Positions 37,730 to 46,801 are shown, numbered from the stretch's first letter. The stretch: DNA of 57,332 nucleotides from an uncultured bacterium (GCA_945920215.1 CAMEJM010000011.1:1-57332); one strand, 5' to 3'. The notes: generated by a model not told the origin, from the sequence alone. Translations and numbers: made by a program.

Positions 37730-37780
37730 AAAAAAGACTCCGCAAAAGCAACGGAATCCCGTTGAGCGGAGCCTTTTTCT
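37730..37780. terminator. Bidirectional terminator after dnaJ
   Basis: GACTCCGC (37736-37743) pairs with GCGGAGC (37766-37772), with inner CAACGG/CCGTTG; T runs on both strands. It also ends the convergent ligase gene at 37814. Confidence 0.85.
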
Positions 37781-37813
37781 TTGTTTTCAAGTATGCGCCT
37801 TGCGCGCACAGGG

Positions 37814-39523
37814 TCAGTCGATGGTACGGTCGAGTTTGAAACGGGTGATCTTGCGCAGGGTGTTCTTGGGGAACTCCTCGGCGCGCACGCGGACAAGACC
37901 GATCTTCTTGTACGGCACCGCGGTGCGGTTGTAGTCCTCGATGTAGGGGCGCAGGTAGGCGTCCACGTCCTCAATGCCGTTCTTTGCGCAGTAGTCCTTA
38001 TCGGGATAGATCTCCGCGACGATGGTGTTGTACGCGATACCGCGACGGCTCTCGCCCTCATAGACCACGATGTCCGCAATGCCCGGAATATCGGACAGGG
38101 CGCTCTCGATCTCCTCCGGGTAGACGTTCTTGCCGTTGGAGAGGATGATCAGGTTTTTCTTTCTGCCTGTGATGAAAATCTGTCCTTCGGCACCCAGCTT
38201 CCCGTAGTCGCCGGTGTGGAAGTATCCGCTATCGTCGATGGCTTCGCGGGTGGCTTCCTCGTTCTTCCAGTAACCGAGCATGACGTTCGGTCCCTTGACG
38301 CAGATTTCTCCCTCGCCGTCCTCGTTGGGGGCGTCGATATACACCTTGTCCACCACCAGGGGCGCGCCGACGCTGCCGGCGGTGCGCCATTCGTTGCGGT
38401 TGACCGAGATCAGAGGCGCGCATTCGGTGATGCCGTAGCCGTTGAGCACGGTGATACCGAGGGCGTCAAAGGTGTCGATGATCTCACGGCTGAGCGGGGC
38501 GCCGCCGCAGATGACGATCCGCAGGTTGCCGCCGAACGCGCTGAGAACGCTGCCGAACAGCTTGCGGCGCAGGTCGATTCCGATTTTGCGCAGACCGTTG
38601 GAGAGCTTCATCATGCACTTCAGCAGCTTCTCTTTGCCCTGCTCCCTGACCGTCGCCATGATCCGGCGGTAGAAGGTTTCCAGAAACAGCGGGACGAGAA
38701 TCAGGTAATCCGGCTTTTCCTGCTTCAGCTCCCGCGGCACGTATTTCAGCCCGCAGGACAGATACAGCTCGGAGCCGATCATCAGGTGCGCAAGAATCCC
38801 GATGGTGGAGCCGAAGGTGTGGTGCGGGGGCAGAACCCCGATGGACTTCTTATAAACGCGAACCAGCTTCAGACCCTCTGCAATGTTGGAGAGCAGCGCT
38901 TTCTGCGAGAGCATGACGCCCTTGCCCTGCCCGGTTGTGCCGGAGGTGAACACCAACAGCGCGAGTGCCGCCGGGTCAATGACCGCGGCTTCATAGGAGG
39001 TATCTCCCGCCGCGCGTTTCTCGGCGCCGGAGGCGATGAGGGTCTGTACGGTTTCGGCGTCTCCGTGCGCAGCGGTATAAACGGGAGCGGGGAGACGGTT
39101 GCTTTCACAGATCAGAGCCGCCTTTTCCGCGATGGCGGGGTCGCAGATCAGATAGGAGCATTCGGCTTTGCCGACGGTGTCCGCCAGATCCTCCGCCGTC
39201 CACTCCTTGTCGAGCGGCACCAGAACGATTCCGGCGGCGAGGGTGGCGATATAGGTGCAGACCCATTCATAAGACAGCCCGGAAATCAGGGCGCAGTGCT
39301 TTCCTGCGAGGCCGCGGGCAAGCAGCTCTGTGGAAAGAGCGCGCACATCCTCGCGGAATTTGCGGAACGTGATTCTTTCGGCGTTCTCATCCGAGGGGCA
39401 AAGACGGCGGGAGATAGCTGTTCTGTCCGCGTATTTTTCTCCGATGTCCTCGACAAAATCGCGGAAGTTCGGATATTCGGGATAATCGTTATAATAAGGA
39501 TAGTTATGCTTTCTGTTGTTCAT
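37814..39523 (-). CDS. AMP-forming ligase (acyl-CoA synthetase family)
   Basis: 569 aa. ANL superfamily adenylating enzyme, closest in appearance to long-chain fatty-acid CoA ligases. Core motifs: LLVFTSGTTGQGKGVMLS (A3, about 188-205), NGYGITECAPLISV (A5, about 363-376), GYFHTGDYGKLG (A7, about 433) and the catalytic Lys region SNGKNVYPEEIE (A10-like, about 462). An extra Tyr/Asn-rich N-terminus (HNYPYYNDYPEYPN) precedes the domain. It overlaps the upstream MarR gene by 20 bp, so the regulator probably senses a substrate or product; AAGGAG precedes the ATG. Acyl substrate unknown. Confidence 0.88.
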   Translation of the reverse strand: MNNRKHNYPYYNDYPEYPNFRDFVEDIGEKYADRTAISRRLCPSDENAERITFRKFREDVRALSTELLARGLAGKHCALISGLSYEWVCTYIATLAAGIVLVPLDKEWTAEDLADTVGKAECSYLICDPAIAEKAALICESNRLPAPVYTAAHGDAETVQTLIASGAEKRAAGDTSYEAAVIDPAALALLVFTSGTTGQGKGVMLSQKALLSNIAEGLKLVRVYKKSIGVLPPHHTFGSTIGILAHLMIGSELYLSCGLKYVPRELKQEKPDYLILVPLFLETFYRRIMATVREQGKEKLLKCMMKLSNGLRKIGIDLRRKLFGSVLSAFGGNLRIVICGGAPLSREIIDTFDALGITVLNGYGITECAPLISVNRNEWRTAGSVGAPLVVDKVYIDAPNEDGEGEICVKGPNVMLGYWKNEEATREAIDDSGYFHTGDYGKLGAEGQIFITGRKKNLIILSNGKNVYPEEIESALSDIPGIADIVVYEGESRRGIAYNTIVAEIYPDKDYCAKNGIEDVDAYLRPYIEDYNRTAVPYKKIGLVRVRAEEFPKNTLRKITRFKLDRTID

Positions 39524-40028
39524 TTTTCGTCTCCTTGATAGTTGTATCTGCGTAAAAAGCGCGTTGCGTTTCTTCGTTTCCCGCCAGCATGGCGGATATG
39601 GCGGTGAAGTTTTCACAGAGCTTTTCCATGGTGCGGTAAAAGATTTCCAGCTCATCGGGCGCAATACCGCGGTCTGCGTTCTCCTGTACCCGGTTTGCCA
39701 CGGCGGCGATTTTCTGCGCGGCATCCCTGCCTTTTTCGGTCAGGGTAATGCGGCGGTTATAGCCCCGCCGTCCTCCGCCCTCCGCGCTCACGAAGCCGTT
39801 TTTTTCCAGCTCTTCGATTTCCCGCGAAACAAGGGAGCGGTCGATCATGCTTCTTGCCGCCAGCTCGGCGGCGGTCATGCCCTCGGGATTGGAGAGCAAC
39901 AGGTATACCCAGAAGGTATGCACCCCTTTGACCCCGAAATGCGGAGCGTAATACGATTTCAGTTGCTTGACGCTCTTTTGCAGCAAGTCGATGCCTAAGG
40001 TAAACTGTTCAAATCGTTCGGCTTTCAA
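39504..40028 (-). CDS. MarR-family regulator, TTG start
   Basis: 174 aa. Winged helix at about 45-115 (MTAAELAARSMIDRSLVSRE, then RRGYNRRITLTEKG of the wing) with helical dimer ends. TTG at 40028 is chosen because AAAGGA sits 6 bases upstream; a longer frame from a TTG at 40079 has no ribosome site and would begin inside an operator. The promoter at 40104-40132 carries two identical-type inverted repeats, so it is very probably autoregulated, controlling the ligase with which it overlaps. Confidence 0.87.
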   Translation of the reverse strand: MKAERFEQFTLGIDLLQKSVKQLKSYYAPHFGVKGVHTFWVYLLLSNPEGMTAAELAARSMIDRSLVSREIEELEKNGFVSAEGGGRRGYNRRITLTEKGRDAAQKIAAVANRVQENADRGIAPDELEIFYRTMEKLCENFTAISAMLAGNEETQRAFYADTTIKETKNEQQKA

Positions 40029-40079
40029 GCGGTTTCCTTTCTCATCGCGCGCCGACTTCGCGGTGCGCGGCAGATTCAA

Positions 40080-40095
40080 TGTTGACGTGTCAACA
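40080..40095. promoter_or_regulatory. MarR operator O2
   Basis: TGTTGACGTGTCAACA, a perfect palindrome apart from its central bases, directly downstream of the expected transcription start (about 40097). Confidence 0.72.
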
Positions 40096-40103
40096 CCGAT
40101 GAG

Positions 40104-40132
40104 ATTATAGCATACAGATGTTGACCTGTCAA
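40104..40132 (-). promoter_or_regulatory. Promoter of the marR-ligase operon
   Basis: Minus strand perfect TTGACA, 17-bp spacer, perfect TATAAT. The -35 is inside operator O1. Confidence 0.88.
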
Positions 40133-40134
40133 CA
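40119..40134. promoter_or_regulatory. MarR operator O1
   Basis: TGTTGACCTGTCAACA, same family as O2 and 39 bp away, covering the -35 element. Confidence 0.72.
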
Positions 40135-40195
40135 TCTTTTTTGCGGAAAGCTGTTCCGGCTGTTGCCGCTGCGGCGGAGCGGCATTGCGCCAGCC

Positions 40196-40224
40196 TTGCA
40201 AAACAGGGGAAACTGTGCTATACT
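40196..40224 (+). promoter_or_regulatory. mnmG promoter
   Basis: TTGCAA, 17-bp spacer, TATACT, 28 bp before the mnmG start. Confidence 0.7.
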
Positions 40225-40251
40225 GATACCCGTTAAAAAAAGGAGACAATC

Positions 40252-42135
40252 ATGCAGCAGACGGAGAAGCACGCGCAGGTGATCGTGGTGGGTGCGGGAC
40301 ACGCGGGGATCGAGGCGGCGCTGGCATGCGCGCGCACGGGTCACGACACGGTTCTGTTCACCATTCAGCTGGACGCGGTGGGAAATATGCCCTGCAATCC
40401 CTCCATCGGGGGGACGGGCAAGGGGCATCTGGTATATGAAGTGGACGCCCTCGGCGGCGAGATGGGGCGCGCGGCGGATCTTGTGACGCTCCAGTCACGC
40501 ACCCTGAACGCGGGGCGCGGCGCGGCGGTGCAATCCCGCCGGATCCAGGCGGATAGGGCGGCATACAAGCGCTATATGAAGCACACGCTGGAGAAGACCC
40601 CGCACCTGCGCCTGATGCAATGTATGGTCACCGACCTGCTCTTTGACGAAACCGGAGGGCGCAGAAAAATCCGCGGGGTGAAAACCCACCTTGGCGATAC
40701 CTGGTATGCCGAAAAAGTCATTCTCTGCGCGGGGACGTATTCCAACGCCGCGGTCTTCGTGGGGGACGTTACCTACGAGAGCGGGCCGGACGGAATGCTG
40801 CCCGGCAAGGGGCTGACGGACGCGCTGACGGCGGCGGGAGTATCCGTGCGCCGCTTTAAGACGGGTACCCCCGCGCGGGTCAACCGCCGTTCCATCGATT
40901 TCTCGGAGCTGGAGGTACAGCCGGGGGACGTCCCCGCCGTTCCGTTTTCGGCTCTGACAGACCCGGAGGCGTTTGCCGGGATTCCGCAGGTGCCCTGCCA
41001 TATCGTGTATACCAATGAGGAAACGCACTGCGTCATCCGCGAGAACATTCACCGCAGCGCGATGTATTCCGGGAAAATCCACGGCACGGGACCGCGGTAT
41101 TGCCCCTCCATCGAGGATAAGCTTGTCCGCTTCGCGGATAAGGACCGCCACCAACTTTTCATCGAGCCGTGCGGCTCCGACACTGAGGAAATGTACGTTC
41201 AGGGCTTTTCCACCTCCATGCCGGTGGATGTGCAGGAGAAGATGCTTCATTCGCTTCACGGCTTCTCGGAGGCAGAGGTCATGCGGTATGCCTACGCCAT
41301 CGAGTATGACTGTATCGACCCCACGCAGCTTTTGCCCACCTTGGAGTTCAAGGAGATCGAGGGGCTCTACGGCGCGGGGCAGTTCAACGGCACCTCGGGC
41401 TATGAGGAGGCGGCGGCGCAGGGCATTGTCGCGGGCATTAACGCCGCGCTTTCACTTGACGGGGCGGAGCCGATGATTTTAAGCCGTTCCTCCTCCTATA
41501 TCGGCACGCTGATCGACGACCTCGTGACCAAGGGCACGAACGAGCCCTACCGCATGATGACCTCGCGCTGCGAATACCGTCTGCTCCTGCGGCAGGATAA
41601 CGCAGACCTGCGCCTGACCGACGTCGGGCACCGCGTGGGACTGATCGGAGAGGAGCGCTACGCGCGCTTCTGCGCCAAGCGGCAGGCGATCGCCGATGAA
41701 GCCAAGCGCATCGAAAAAACCACGGTTCCCGCAACCGAGGAAAACAACGCATACCTTGTCTCTCTCGGCACGGCTCCCATCCGCTGTGCGGTGAAGCTGG
41801 CGGAGCTGCTCCGCCGCCCGGAGTTGACGTATGAGGCGCTGGCGCCTCTTGACCCCGCACGCCCGCACCTGCCGGCGGCGGTGACGCTGACGGCGCAGAT
41901 CGGGATCAAATACGAGGGATATATCCGCCGGGAGCTGGCGGAGGTGGAGCGGCAGGAAAAACTGGAAAATCGCCGCATTCCGCCGGACATCGATTACGCC
42001 GCCGTGCGGGGTCTGCGCATCGAGGCGGCGCAGAAGCTCGCCGCCATCCGCCCCCTCAGCATCGGGCAGGCAAGCCGCATCAGCGGCGTCAACCCCGCGG
42101 ACATCGGCGTGCTGCTCATTTACCTGGGGCAGTGA
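40252..42135 (+). CDS. mnmG: tRNA uridine-5-carboxymethylaminomethyl modification enzyme MnmG
   Basis: 627 aa. FAD enzyme that, with MnmE, modifies U34 of certain tRNAs. FAD motif VIVVGAGHAGIEAALACAR (about 10-28), CNPSIGGTGKGHLVYEVDAL (about 47-66), the Cys/Gly-rich CAGTYSNA, GLYGAGQFNGTSGYEEAAAQ (about 371-390), and the C-terminal PLSIGQASRISGVNPADIGVL. AAGGAG before the ATG. The usual neighbours mnmE, jag and rsmG are not in this window, so the cluster is split in this genome. Confidence 0.95.
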   Translation: MQQTEKHAQVIVVGAGHAGIEAALACARTGHDTVLFTIQLDAVGNMPCNPSIGGTGKGHLVYEVDALGGEMGRAADLVTLQSRTLNAGRGAAVQSRRIQADRAAYKRYMKHTLEKTPHLRLMQCMVTDLLFDETGGRRKIRGVKTHLGDTWYAEKVILCAGTYSNAAVFVGDVTYESGPDGMLPGKGLTDALTAAGVSVRRFKTGTPARVNRRSIDFSELEVQPGDVPAVPFSALTDPEAFAGIPQVPCHIVYTNEETHCVIRENIHRSAMYSGKIHGTGPRYCPSIEDKLVRFADKDRHQLFIEPCGSDTEEMYVQGFSTSMPVDVQEKMLHSLHGFSEAEVMRYAYAIEYDCIDPTQLLPTLEFKEIEGLYGAGQFNGTSGYEEAAAQGIVAGINAALSLDGAEPMILSRSSSYIGTLIDDLVTKGTNEPYRMMTSRCEYRLLLRQDNADLRLTDVGHRVGLIGEERYARFCAKRQAIADEAKRIEKTTVPATEENNAYLVSLGTAPIRCAVKLAELLRRPELTYEALAPLDPARPHLPAAVTLTAQIGIKYEGYIRRELAEVERQEKLENRRIPPDIDYAAVRGLRIEAAQKLAAIRPLSIGQASRISGVNPADIGVLLIYLGQ

Positions 42136-42336
42136 CTTTGCGCGGGCGGATCCTCTTTGGAATCATGCCGGGCGAAGTTCGATGTTTTCCGACAGGGCGG
42201 AGCCGATAAAACCCGGGGGCGCCCCGCATACGCCGCAACAGGGCGGCGAGCGATAAAAGAGCAAAAAACAAAATCCCTCCGCTGCGGCGGGATTCCTATT
42301 CCGAAAAAAACTATGCAGATTAAAGCGATTTACTTG

Positions 42337-42372
42337 CAAAAGCCGACGGAGCGCCGCCGGCTTTTGTTTTCT
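42337..42372. terminator. Bidirectional terminator between mnmG and spoVM
   Basis: CAAAAGCCGACGG (42337-42349) pairs with CCGCCGGCTTTTG (42353-42365) plus TTTT. Usable by both convergent genes. Confidence 0.8.
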
Positions 42373-42377
42373 GAAAG

Positions 42378-42452
42378 TCAGCGGCGGAAGCCGAATAATC
42401 TTTTCAGGAGCGGCCGCAGCAGACGCGGAGAATGTACCACAACGATTTTCAT
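42378..42452 (-). CDS. spoVM: Stage V sporulation protein M (24 aa)
   Basis: A 24-codon frame missed by length cut-offs. It starts MKIVVVHSPRLL and ends LLKRLFGFRR. Bacillus SpoVM begins MKFYTIKLPKFLGG and ends RAMLGSFRKD: the Met-Lys start, hydrophobic residues 3-6, Pro9, Lys/Arg10, Leu12 and the basic amphipathic C-terminus agree. SpoVM is a curvature-sensing amphipathic helix that anchors the SpoIVA coat basement layer to the forespore. A GGGGG ribosome site is 6 bases before the ATG, a terminator follows, and a possible sigma-E promoter precedes it. The + strand frame over this region has no ribosome site. Confidence 0.82.
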   Translation of the reverse strand: MKIVVVHSPRLLRPLLKRLFGFRR

Positions 42453-42480
42453 GTGAACCCCCACAAAATAGGATTTGGGG

Positions 42481-42503
42481 TATGACCCGTTACCAACATA
42501 TGC
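42481..42503 (-). promoter_or_regulatory. Possible sigma-E promoter of spoVM
   Basis: Minus strand GCATATG (42503-42497) and CATACCCC starting at 42484, 12 bp apart. It resembles the sigma-E pattern with ATA at -35 and CATA at -10, with a slightly short spacer. Confidence 0.35.
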
Positions 42504-42657
42504 GGCGGGCAGTGAAAAGTTGCAAAACGGGCGCGCCCCGCCGCGCGAAAGAAGTCGCTTTTCGGGAGCCGGGGGCGAGCGGCAGCACAGGACAGGACAA
42601 AGCGCACAAAAGAAGCCGGCGGTTTATGTGTAGTTGACCGAAATTGCCGGGCGGCAC

Positions 42658-42687
42658 TTGAAAATGCTGTGTTTGATAGTATATAAT
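42658..42687 (+). promoter_or_regulatory. Promoter of the LRR lipoprotein gene
   Basis: TTGAAA, 18-bp spacer, perfect TATAAT; leader of about 80 nt. Confidence 0.75.
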
Positions 42688-42771
42688 TTGATAACTACTG
42701 AAAGTATTTATGAAAGTACTTTGTATTTTGTCCGCCGCGCCGGCGCGGCGGTGACCGATAGGGAGGAAATT

Positions 42772-45700
42772 ATGAAATCAACACTCAGAAAAACGCTCCT
42801 TGCCGCGTTCTGCGCGGCGCTGCTGGTCTGCGCCCTTTTGGCGTTTGCCGCCTGTAGCCCGGAGCAGCAGTTGCCCGACGGCAGTCCGACTGCCAATACG
42901 GCGGGAGACGGCAGTACGGTCGCCACGGGCGTCTGTGACGACGGACTGACATGGACGGTTTATTCCGACGGTCTGCTGCGCCTGGCAGGCACGCCTACCA
43001 ACGGCAAGATGTTTGACTATGCGCAGTATTCTCAGGAGCCGGCATGGAAAGCGTATACCGACCAAATCACCTGCCTTGAACTGAGCGACGGTATCACGTC
43101 CATCAGCACCGAAGCGTTCAGCGGCATGAAGAAGTTGATTTGGGTTCAGTTCGGCAACGGGGTGCAGCAAATCGGCGAAAGCGCGTTCCGCAACTGTACG
43201 AATCTGCGCCGCGTGATTCTGCCCGCGTCCGTTACCACTGTCAAAGCCAACGCTTTCGGCGGCTGCTACCGTTTGTACGAGTTGGAGATGAACGGCGTGA
43301 CCTCCGTGGGCGAAGCGGCATTCGCCAACTGCGTTTCTCTTCTGAGCGTGAAGATTCCGGACACTTTGCAAAACAGTAATGTCTCCGCCGACGCGTTCAG
43401 CGGTTGCGAAAGAATCTGCGAGGTGATCACGCCTCTGACCAATGTGGTGGTCGGCAGTGCCGGCTTCGGCGGGGTGGCAAAGAACGCTCTGGAAGTACAT
43501 AACGTCGCATCAAAGCTGAACAAGACAGCCGACGGCTTCATTTTCTGGGGCTCCCGTCTCGTGGGCTATAACGGCAATGCGACCGCGGTCGCCATTCCCG
43601 ATGAAACGACCGCCGTCGGTCCCTATGCGTTCTATGCGAACACCGCGGTAGAGAGCATTACGATGGGCGCGCAGGTGACCAGTATCGGTCAAAGCGCGTT
43701 TGCAAAATGCGAAAACCTCGCAACCGTGACGGTCGGAGCCAAGGTCAACACCATCGGCGAAGACGTATTTGCCGGCTGCTGGAACCTGACCGACCTGACA
43801 TTCAACGCCTCGAACTGCAAAAACTGCCCCGAGAATCTGTTCCGGGACGCTTCCAAACTGACCAACGTGACTCTGGGCGCTGATATGAAAATCGTACCGG
43901 CGGGGCTGTTCAGCAACTGCACGGGACTGAAGACCATCACCCTGCCCGATCCCGTGACCGAAATCGGCGCGAGAGCATTTGAGAACTGCTCCTCTCTGAC
44001 AGAGATCAGCACGGGCAGCCAGATCAACAAAATCGGGGAAGCCGCGTTCAGAAACTGTATCGGTCTGAGAACGTTCGATTTGGCGGCGCTGGATAGCGTC
44101 ACCGCCATCGGCAACTATGCGTTTGCCGGCTGCCGCAGTCTTGTGACGGTGGATCTCTCGACCGTGGAGGACGTGGGGATAAGCGCGTTCAACGGTTGCA
44201 CCGCTCTCACCGGTGTTATCATCGGTCAGGAAACGGTGCTGACCAAGGATAACATTTTCCGCGGCTGTCAGAAGCTTGTGGACGTTGTGTGCAACAAGCC
44301 TTCCCTGAAGCCCAATTTGAAGCCCGGCAACAGCTCCTACGGCTTTGTTGCCGCATACACCTCTTTCCCTATCGGATCGGGTGCAAGCCGCCTGAAGCAG
44401 GACGCGAACAACTTCCTGTTCTTCACAAACGGCTCCGATAACTACCTTGTCGGTTACATGGGCAGCGCCAAAAACCTGGTATTGCCCGCGAAATACAACA
44501 ACGCAAACTACGAAGTGTACGACCATGCGTTTGACGGCAACCTGTTTGTCGAAAGCATTACGGTCAGCGCCGGCGTTACCGATATCGGCAACAACGCATT
44601 TGCAAATTGCAGTGCGCTGACGACTGTAAACATGGCGCAGAGTGGAGCCGCTTCCATCGGCGAGAACGCGTTTAAGGATTGCACGAAGCTGCAAACCGTG
44701 ACAATGAATCAGACGCTGGCGTCTATTGCATCGTACGCGTTCTCCGGCTGTACCAATCTGGGCAGAATCACAATTCCCGCTTCTGTGACGGATCTCGGCG
44801 AGTATGTGTTTGAAAAGAGCGGTGTGACCTCCGTCACTCTCGGCGGCGGCGTGACCGAACTGCCGGCATATCTCTTCTCCGGTTGCAAGTCTCTTTCCAA
44901 CGTGGTGTTTGCACCCGGTACCGTAAAGATCGGAGAAGGTACGTTTGCAGGCTGCTCCGGGCTGGATTCGCTGAACCTGCCCGCCTCCTTGCTTGAAATT
45001 GACAAGTATGCGTTCTACCGTTGCGACGGACTGCGCACGCTGGTACTGCCCGATAACCTGACCGCCATCGGTGAGGAAGCTTTCTGCGGGTGCAAGCGGC
45101 TGTACAGTCTGACCGTCGGCACTTCGGTTGCCGACATCGGTGAGCGCGCGTTTGATAACTGTGCAAGTCTGGTGGAGGTCATCGACAAATCCTCGCTTGC
45201 ACTGTCCACGGACAACGCGGGTCCCGGCTTGATTACCAACCGTGCGGTGACCGTACACACCGGCGCTTCCGTGGCAGGTACTGACGGCTCCTATGTGTAT
45301 CTGGTATTGGGCGATCAGACCTATCTGGCGGCATATACCGGCAGCGATACCGTCCTGACGTTGCCCGCCACCCTCAACGGTGCAAGCTACGGCATCTTCC
45401 GTTATGCGTTCTATCAGAGCAAGGTCACGGACGTGACGATTCCGAGCGGCGTGACGTCAATCGCCGGCAGCGCTTTCAAAAATTCCGCTTTGCAGAAAGT
45501 TTCCGTCCCGGGGACCGTAACCGCCATCGGCGAAGAAGCTTTCAGCGGAACCCCCTTGACCTCTTTGACTCTTGCCAAAGGCGTCAAGACCATCGGAACC
45601 GCTGCGTTCAAGGGATGTGCTGAGTTGCGCGCGGTAGAGTTGCCCGATACCGTCACGACGGTTGGCGCGAGCGCATTCCGCGGCTGCAAAAAACTCTCTT

Positions 45701-46416
45701 CCGTTTCGTTCGGTACCTCGCCCGAATCTTCCCGCCTGCAAACCATCGGGGCGTACGCATTTGACGATTGTTACAGCCTGATGAGCATCACGCTCCCCAA
45801 AAACCTGACCTCTCTCGGCAACGAGTGGTGCTCGGATTGCCCCAAAATGGTGGAAATCATCAATCTGTCGTCCTATGTCAAGCTGACGAAGCCTACGTCG
45901 GTCAATCAGACCCCGTGGCTCCAGAATGTCCTCAATATCACGACCTCTGCTGCATCGTCCTATGTCAGCACCGACTCCGACGGCTTTGTATTCTTCAACG
46001 ACAAGATCAGCAAGAAGTATCTGATCGGGTATGTGGGAGAAAAGACAGACCTGGAACTGCCGAGCAGATTCAAGGGCGAAGCCTATGAGGTCTACAAGTA
46101 TGCATTCTACGGCCGCGACGATATTACCGGCATCCGGTTCAGCGACGGCGTGTCTGCAATCGGCGACTATGCGATGACAGGCTGCACCGCTTTGACCTCG
46201 ATTTATATGCCGGCGAACCTTGTCGGGGATGCGAAGGTCGGCACGGACGTCTTGCGCGATTGCTCCGCGAACCTCATGGTTGTCTGCGGCTATGAAACCG
46301 CCGAGGAAATCCCCACAAGCTGGGCTGCCGGTTGGAACAATTACAGCGACGATAAGGTTTACGATGTGTTCTACGGCTACACCTATGACCAGTATCTGAC
46401 CTTGATCGGCAAATAA
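42772..46416 (+). CDS. BspA-like leucine-rich-repeat lipoprotein
   Basis: 1214 aa. Type II signal peptide (Lys/Arg start, LLAAFCAALLVCALLAFA core, Cys in FAACSPE), then a short linker and a domain of BspA/TpLRR-type repeats of about 23 residues through nearly the whole protein. A typical unit is IGESAFRNCTNLRRVILPAS. Three non-repeat inserts with F-x-F-x-x-G-S/D-K-x-Y-L-V-G-Y-style strands (near residues 258, 545 and 1065) interrupt the array. In gut Clostridia and oral bacteria such proteins are surface adhesins; no cell-wall anchor is present, so lipid anchoring is expected. GGGAGGA before the ATG. It stands alone with its own promoter and terminator. Confidence 0.92.
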   Translation: MKSTLRKTLLAAFCAALLVCALLAFAACSPEQQLPDGSPTANTAGDGSTVATGVCDDGLTWTVYSDGLLRLAGTPTNGKMFDYAQYSQEPAWKAYTDQITCLELSDGITSISTEAFSGMKKLIWVQFGNGVQQIGESAFRNCTNLRRVILPASVTTVKANAFGGCYRLYELEMNGVTSVGEAAFANCVSLLSVKIPDTLQNSNVSADAFSGCERICEVITPLTNVVVGSAGFGGVAKNALEVHNVASKLNKTADGFIFWGSRLVGYNGNATAVAIPDETTAVGPYAFYANTAVESITMGAQVTSIGQSAFAKCENLATVTVGAKVNTIGEDVFAGCWNLTDLTFNASNCKNCPENLFRDASKLTNVTLGADMKIVPAGLFSNCTGLKTITLPDPVTEIGARAFENCSSLTEISTGSQINKIGEAAFRNCIGLRTFDLAALDSVTAIGNYAFAGCRSLVTVDLSTVEDVGISAFNGCTALTGVIIGQETVLTKDNIFRGCQKLVDVVCNKPSLKPNLKPGNSSYGFVAAYTSFPIGSGASRLKQDANNFLFFTNGSDNYLVGYMGSAKNLVLPAKYNNANYEVYDHAFDGNLFVESITVSAGVTDIGNNAFANCSALTTVNMAQSGAASIGENAFKDCTKLQTVTMNQTLASIASYAFSGCTNLGRITIPASVTDLGEYVFEKSGVTSVTLGGGVTELPAYLFSGCKSLSNVVFAPGTVKIGEGTFAGCSGLDSLNLPASLLEIDKYAFYRCDGLRTLVLPDNLTAIGEEAFCGCKRLYSLTVGTSVADIGERAFDNCASLVEVIDKSSLALSTDNAGPGLITNRAVTVHTGASVAGTDGSYVYLVLGDQTYLAAYTGSDTVLTLPATLNGASYGIFRYAFYQSKVTDVTIPSGVTSIAGSAFKNSALQKVSVPGTVTAIGEEAFSGTPLTSLTLAKGVKTIGTAAFKGCAELRAVELPDTVTTVGASAFRGCKKLSSVSFGTSPESSRLQTIGAYAFDDCYSLMSITLPKNLTSLGNEWCSDCPKMVEIINLSSYVKLTKPTSVNQTPWLQNVLNITTSAASSYVSTDSDGFVFFNDKISKKYLIGYVGEKTDLELPSRFKGEAYEVYKYAFYGRDDITGIRFSDGVSAIGDYAMTGCTALTSIYMPANLVGDAKVGTDVLRDCSANLMVVCGYETAEEIPTSWAAGWNNYSDDKVYDVFYGYTYDQYLTLIGK

Positions 46417-46450
46417 TCCCATCATCGCGGAACAAAAAACAGACTAAAAA

Positions 46451-46495
46451 AGAATGGGTTGCACAGTGCGTAACGCTTTGTGCAGCCCATTTTTG
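46451..46495 (+). terminator. Terminator of the LRR gene
   Basis: AATGGGTTGCACA (46453-46465) pairs with TGTGCAGCCCATT and runs into TTTT. Confidence 0.85.
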
Positions 46496-46540
46496 TGATG
46501 AAAGAGGCGCGTATTCCCGCGCGCGAGGGAGACTCCCCTT

Positions 46541-46584
46541 GGCTCCCTCCGGGAGGGGGCTCCCGCGGAGGCGGGTGGAGGAGT
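46541..46584. repeat. GC-rich interspersed repeat (GGCTCCCTCCGGGAGG family)
   Basis: GGCTCCCTCCGGGAGGGGGC followed by CCCGC/GCGGG and GGAGGAGT. A shorter copy is at 46906-46932 and an inverted relative at 21929-21962. Confidence 0.65.
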
Positions 46585-46585
46585 G

Positions 46586-46692
46586 GCGGTAAGTGATATT
46601 GCTTGCTGTCGCAAGCAGTGATATTTTCACCTGCGGTGAAAGAGATATTTTGCTTTGCAAAGCGAAATTGTTTGCCGGCGCAAACAGTTATT
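46586..46692. repeat. Modular hairpin array
   Basis: GTGATATT linkers with TTGCTTGC/GCAAGCA, TTTCACC/GGTGAAA, TTTTGC/GCAAA and TTTGCCGGCGCAAA stem-loops. With flanking repeat families it fills 46417-46933, where no gene is seen. Confidence 0.8.
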
Positions 46693-46751
46693 TTGGGACG
46701 GAGCTTTTCAGAGGGAAACAGACAGAGCAGAAATCATTTGCTTTTCTTTGA

Positions 46752-46801
46752 AACTCCTTCCGTCACGCTGTCGCGTGCCACCTCCCTCGGGGGTGGAGGC
46801 T
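46752..46801. repeat. REP-like element, GGCACGCGACAGCGTGAC family (inverted)
   Basis: Reverse-orientation copy of the elements at 17869 and 22116. Confidence 0.7.

Noticed and set aside
39504..40079. Longer MarR reading frame starting at 40079
   Set aside because: Starts with TTG inside operator O2 and has no ribosome site; the TTG at 40028 has AAAGGA at proper distance.
42157..42456. Plus-strand frame of 99 codons after mnmG
   Set aside because: No ribosome site, crosses a terminator and is antisense to spoVM.
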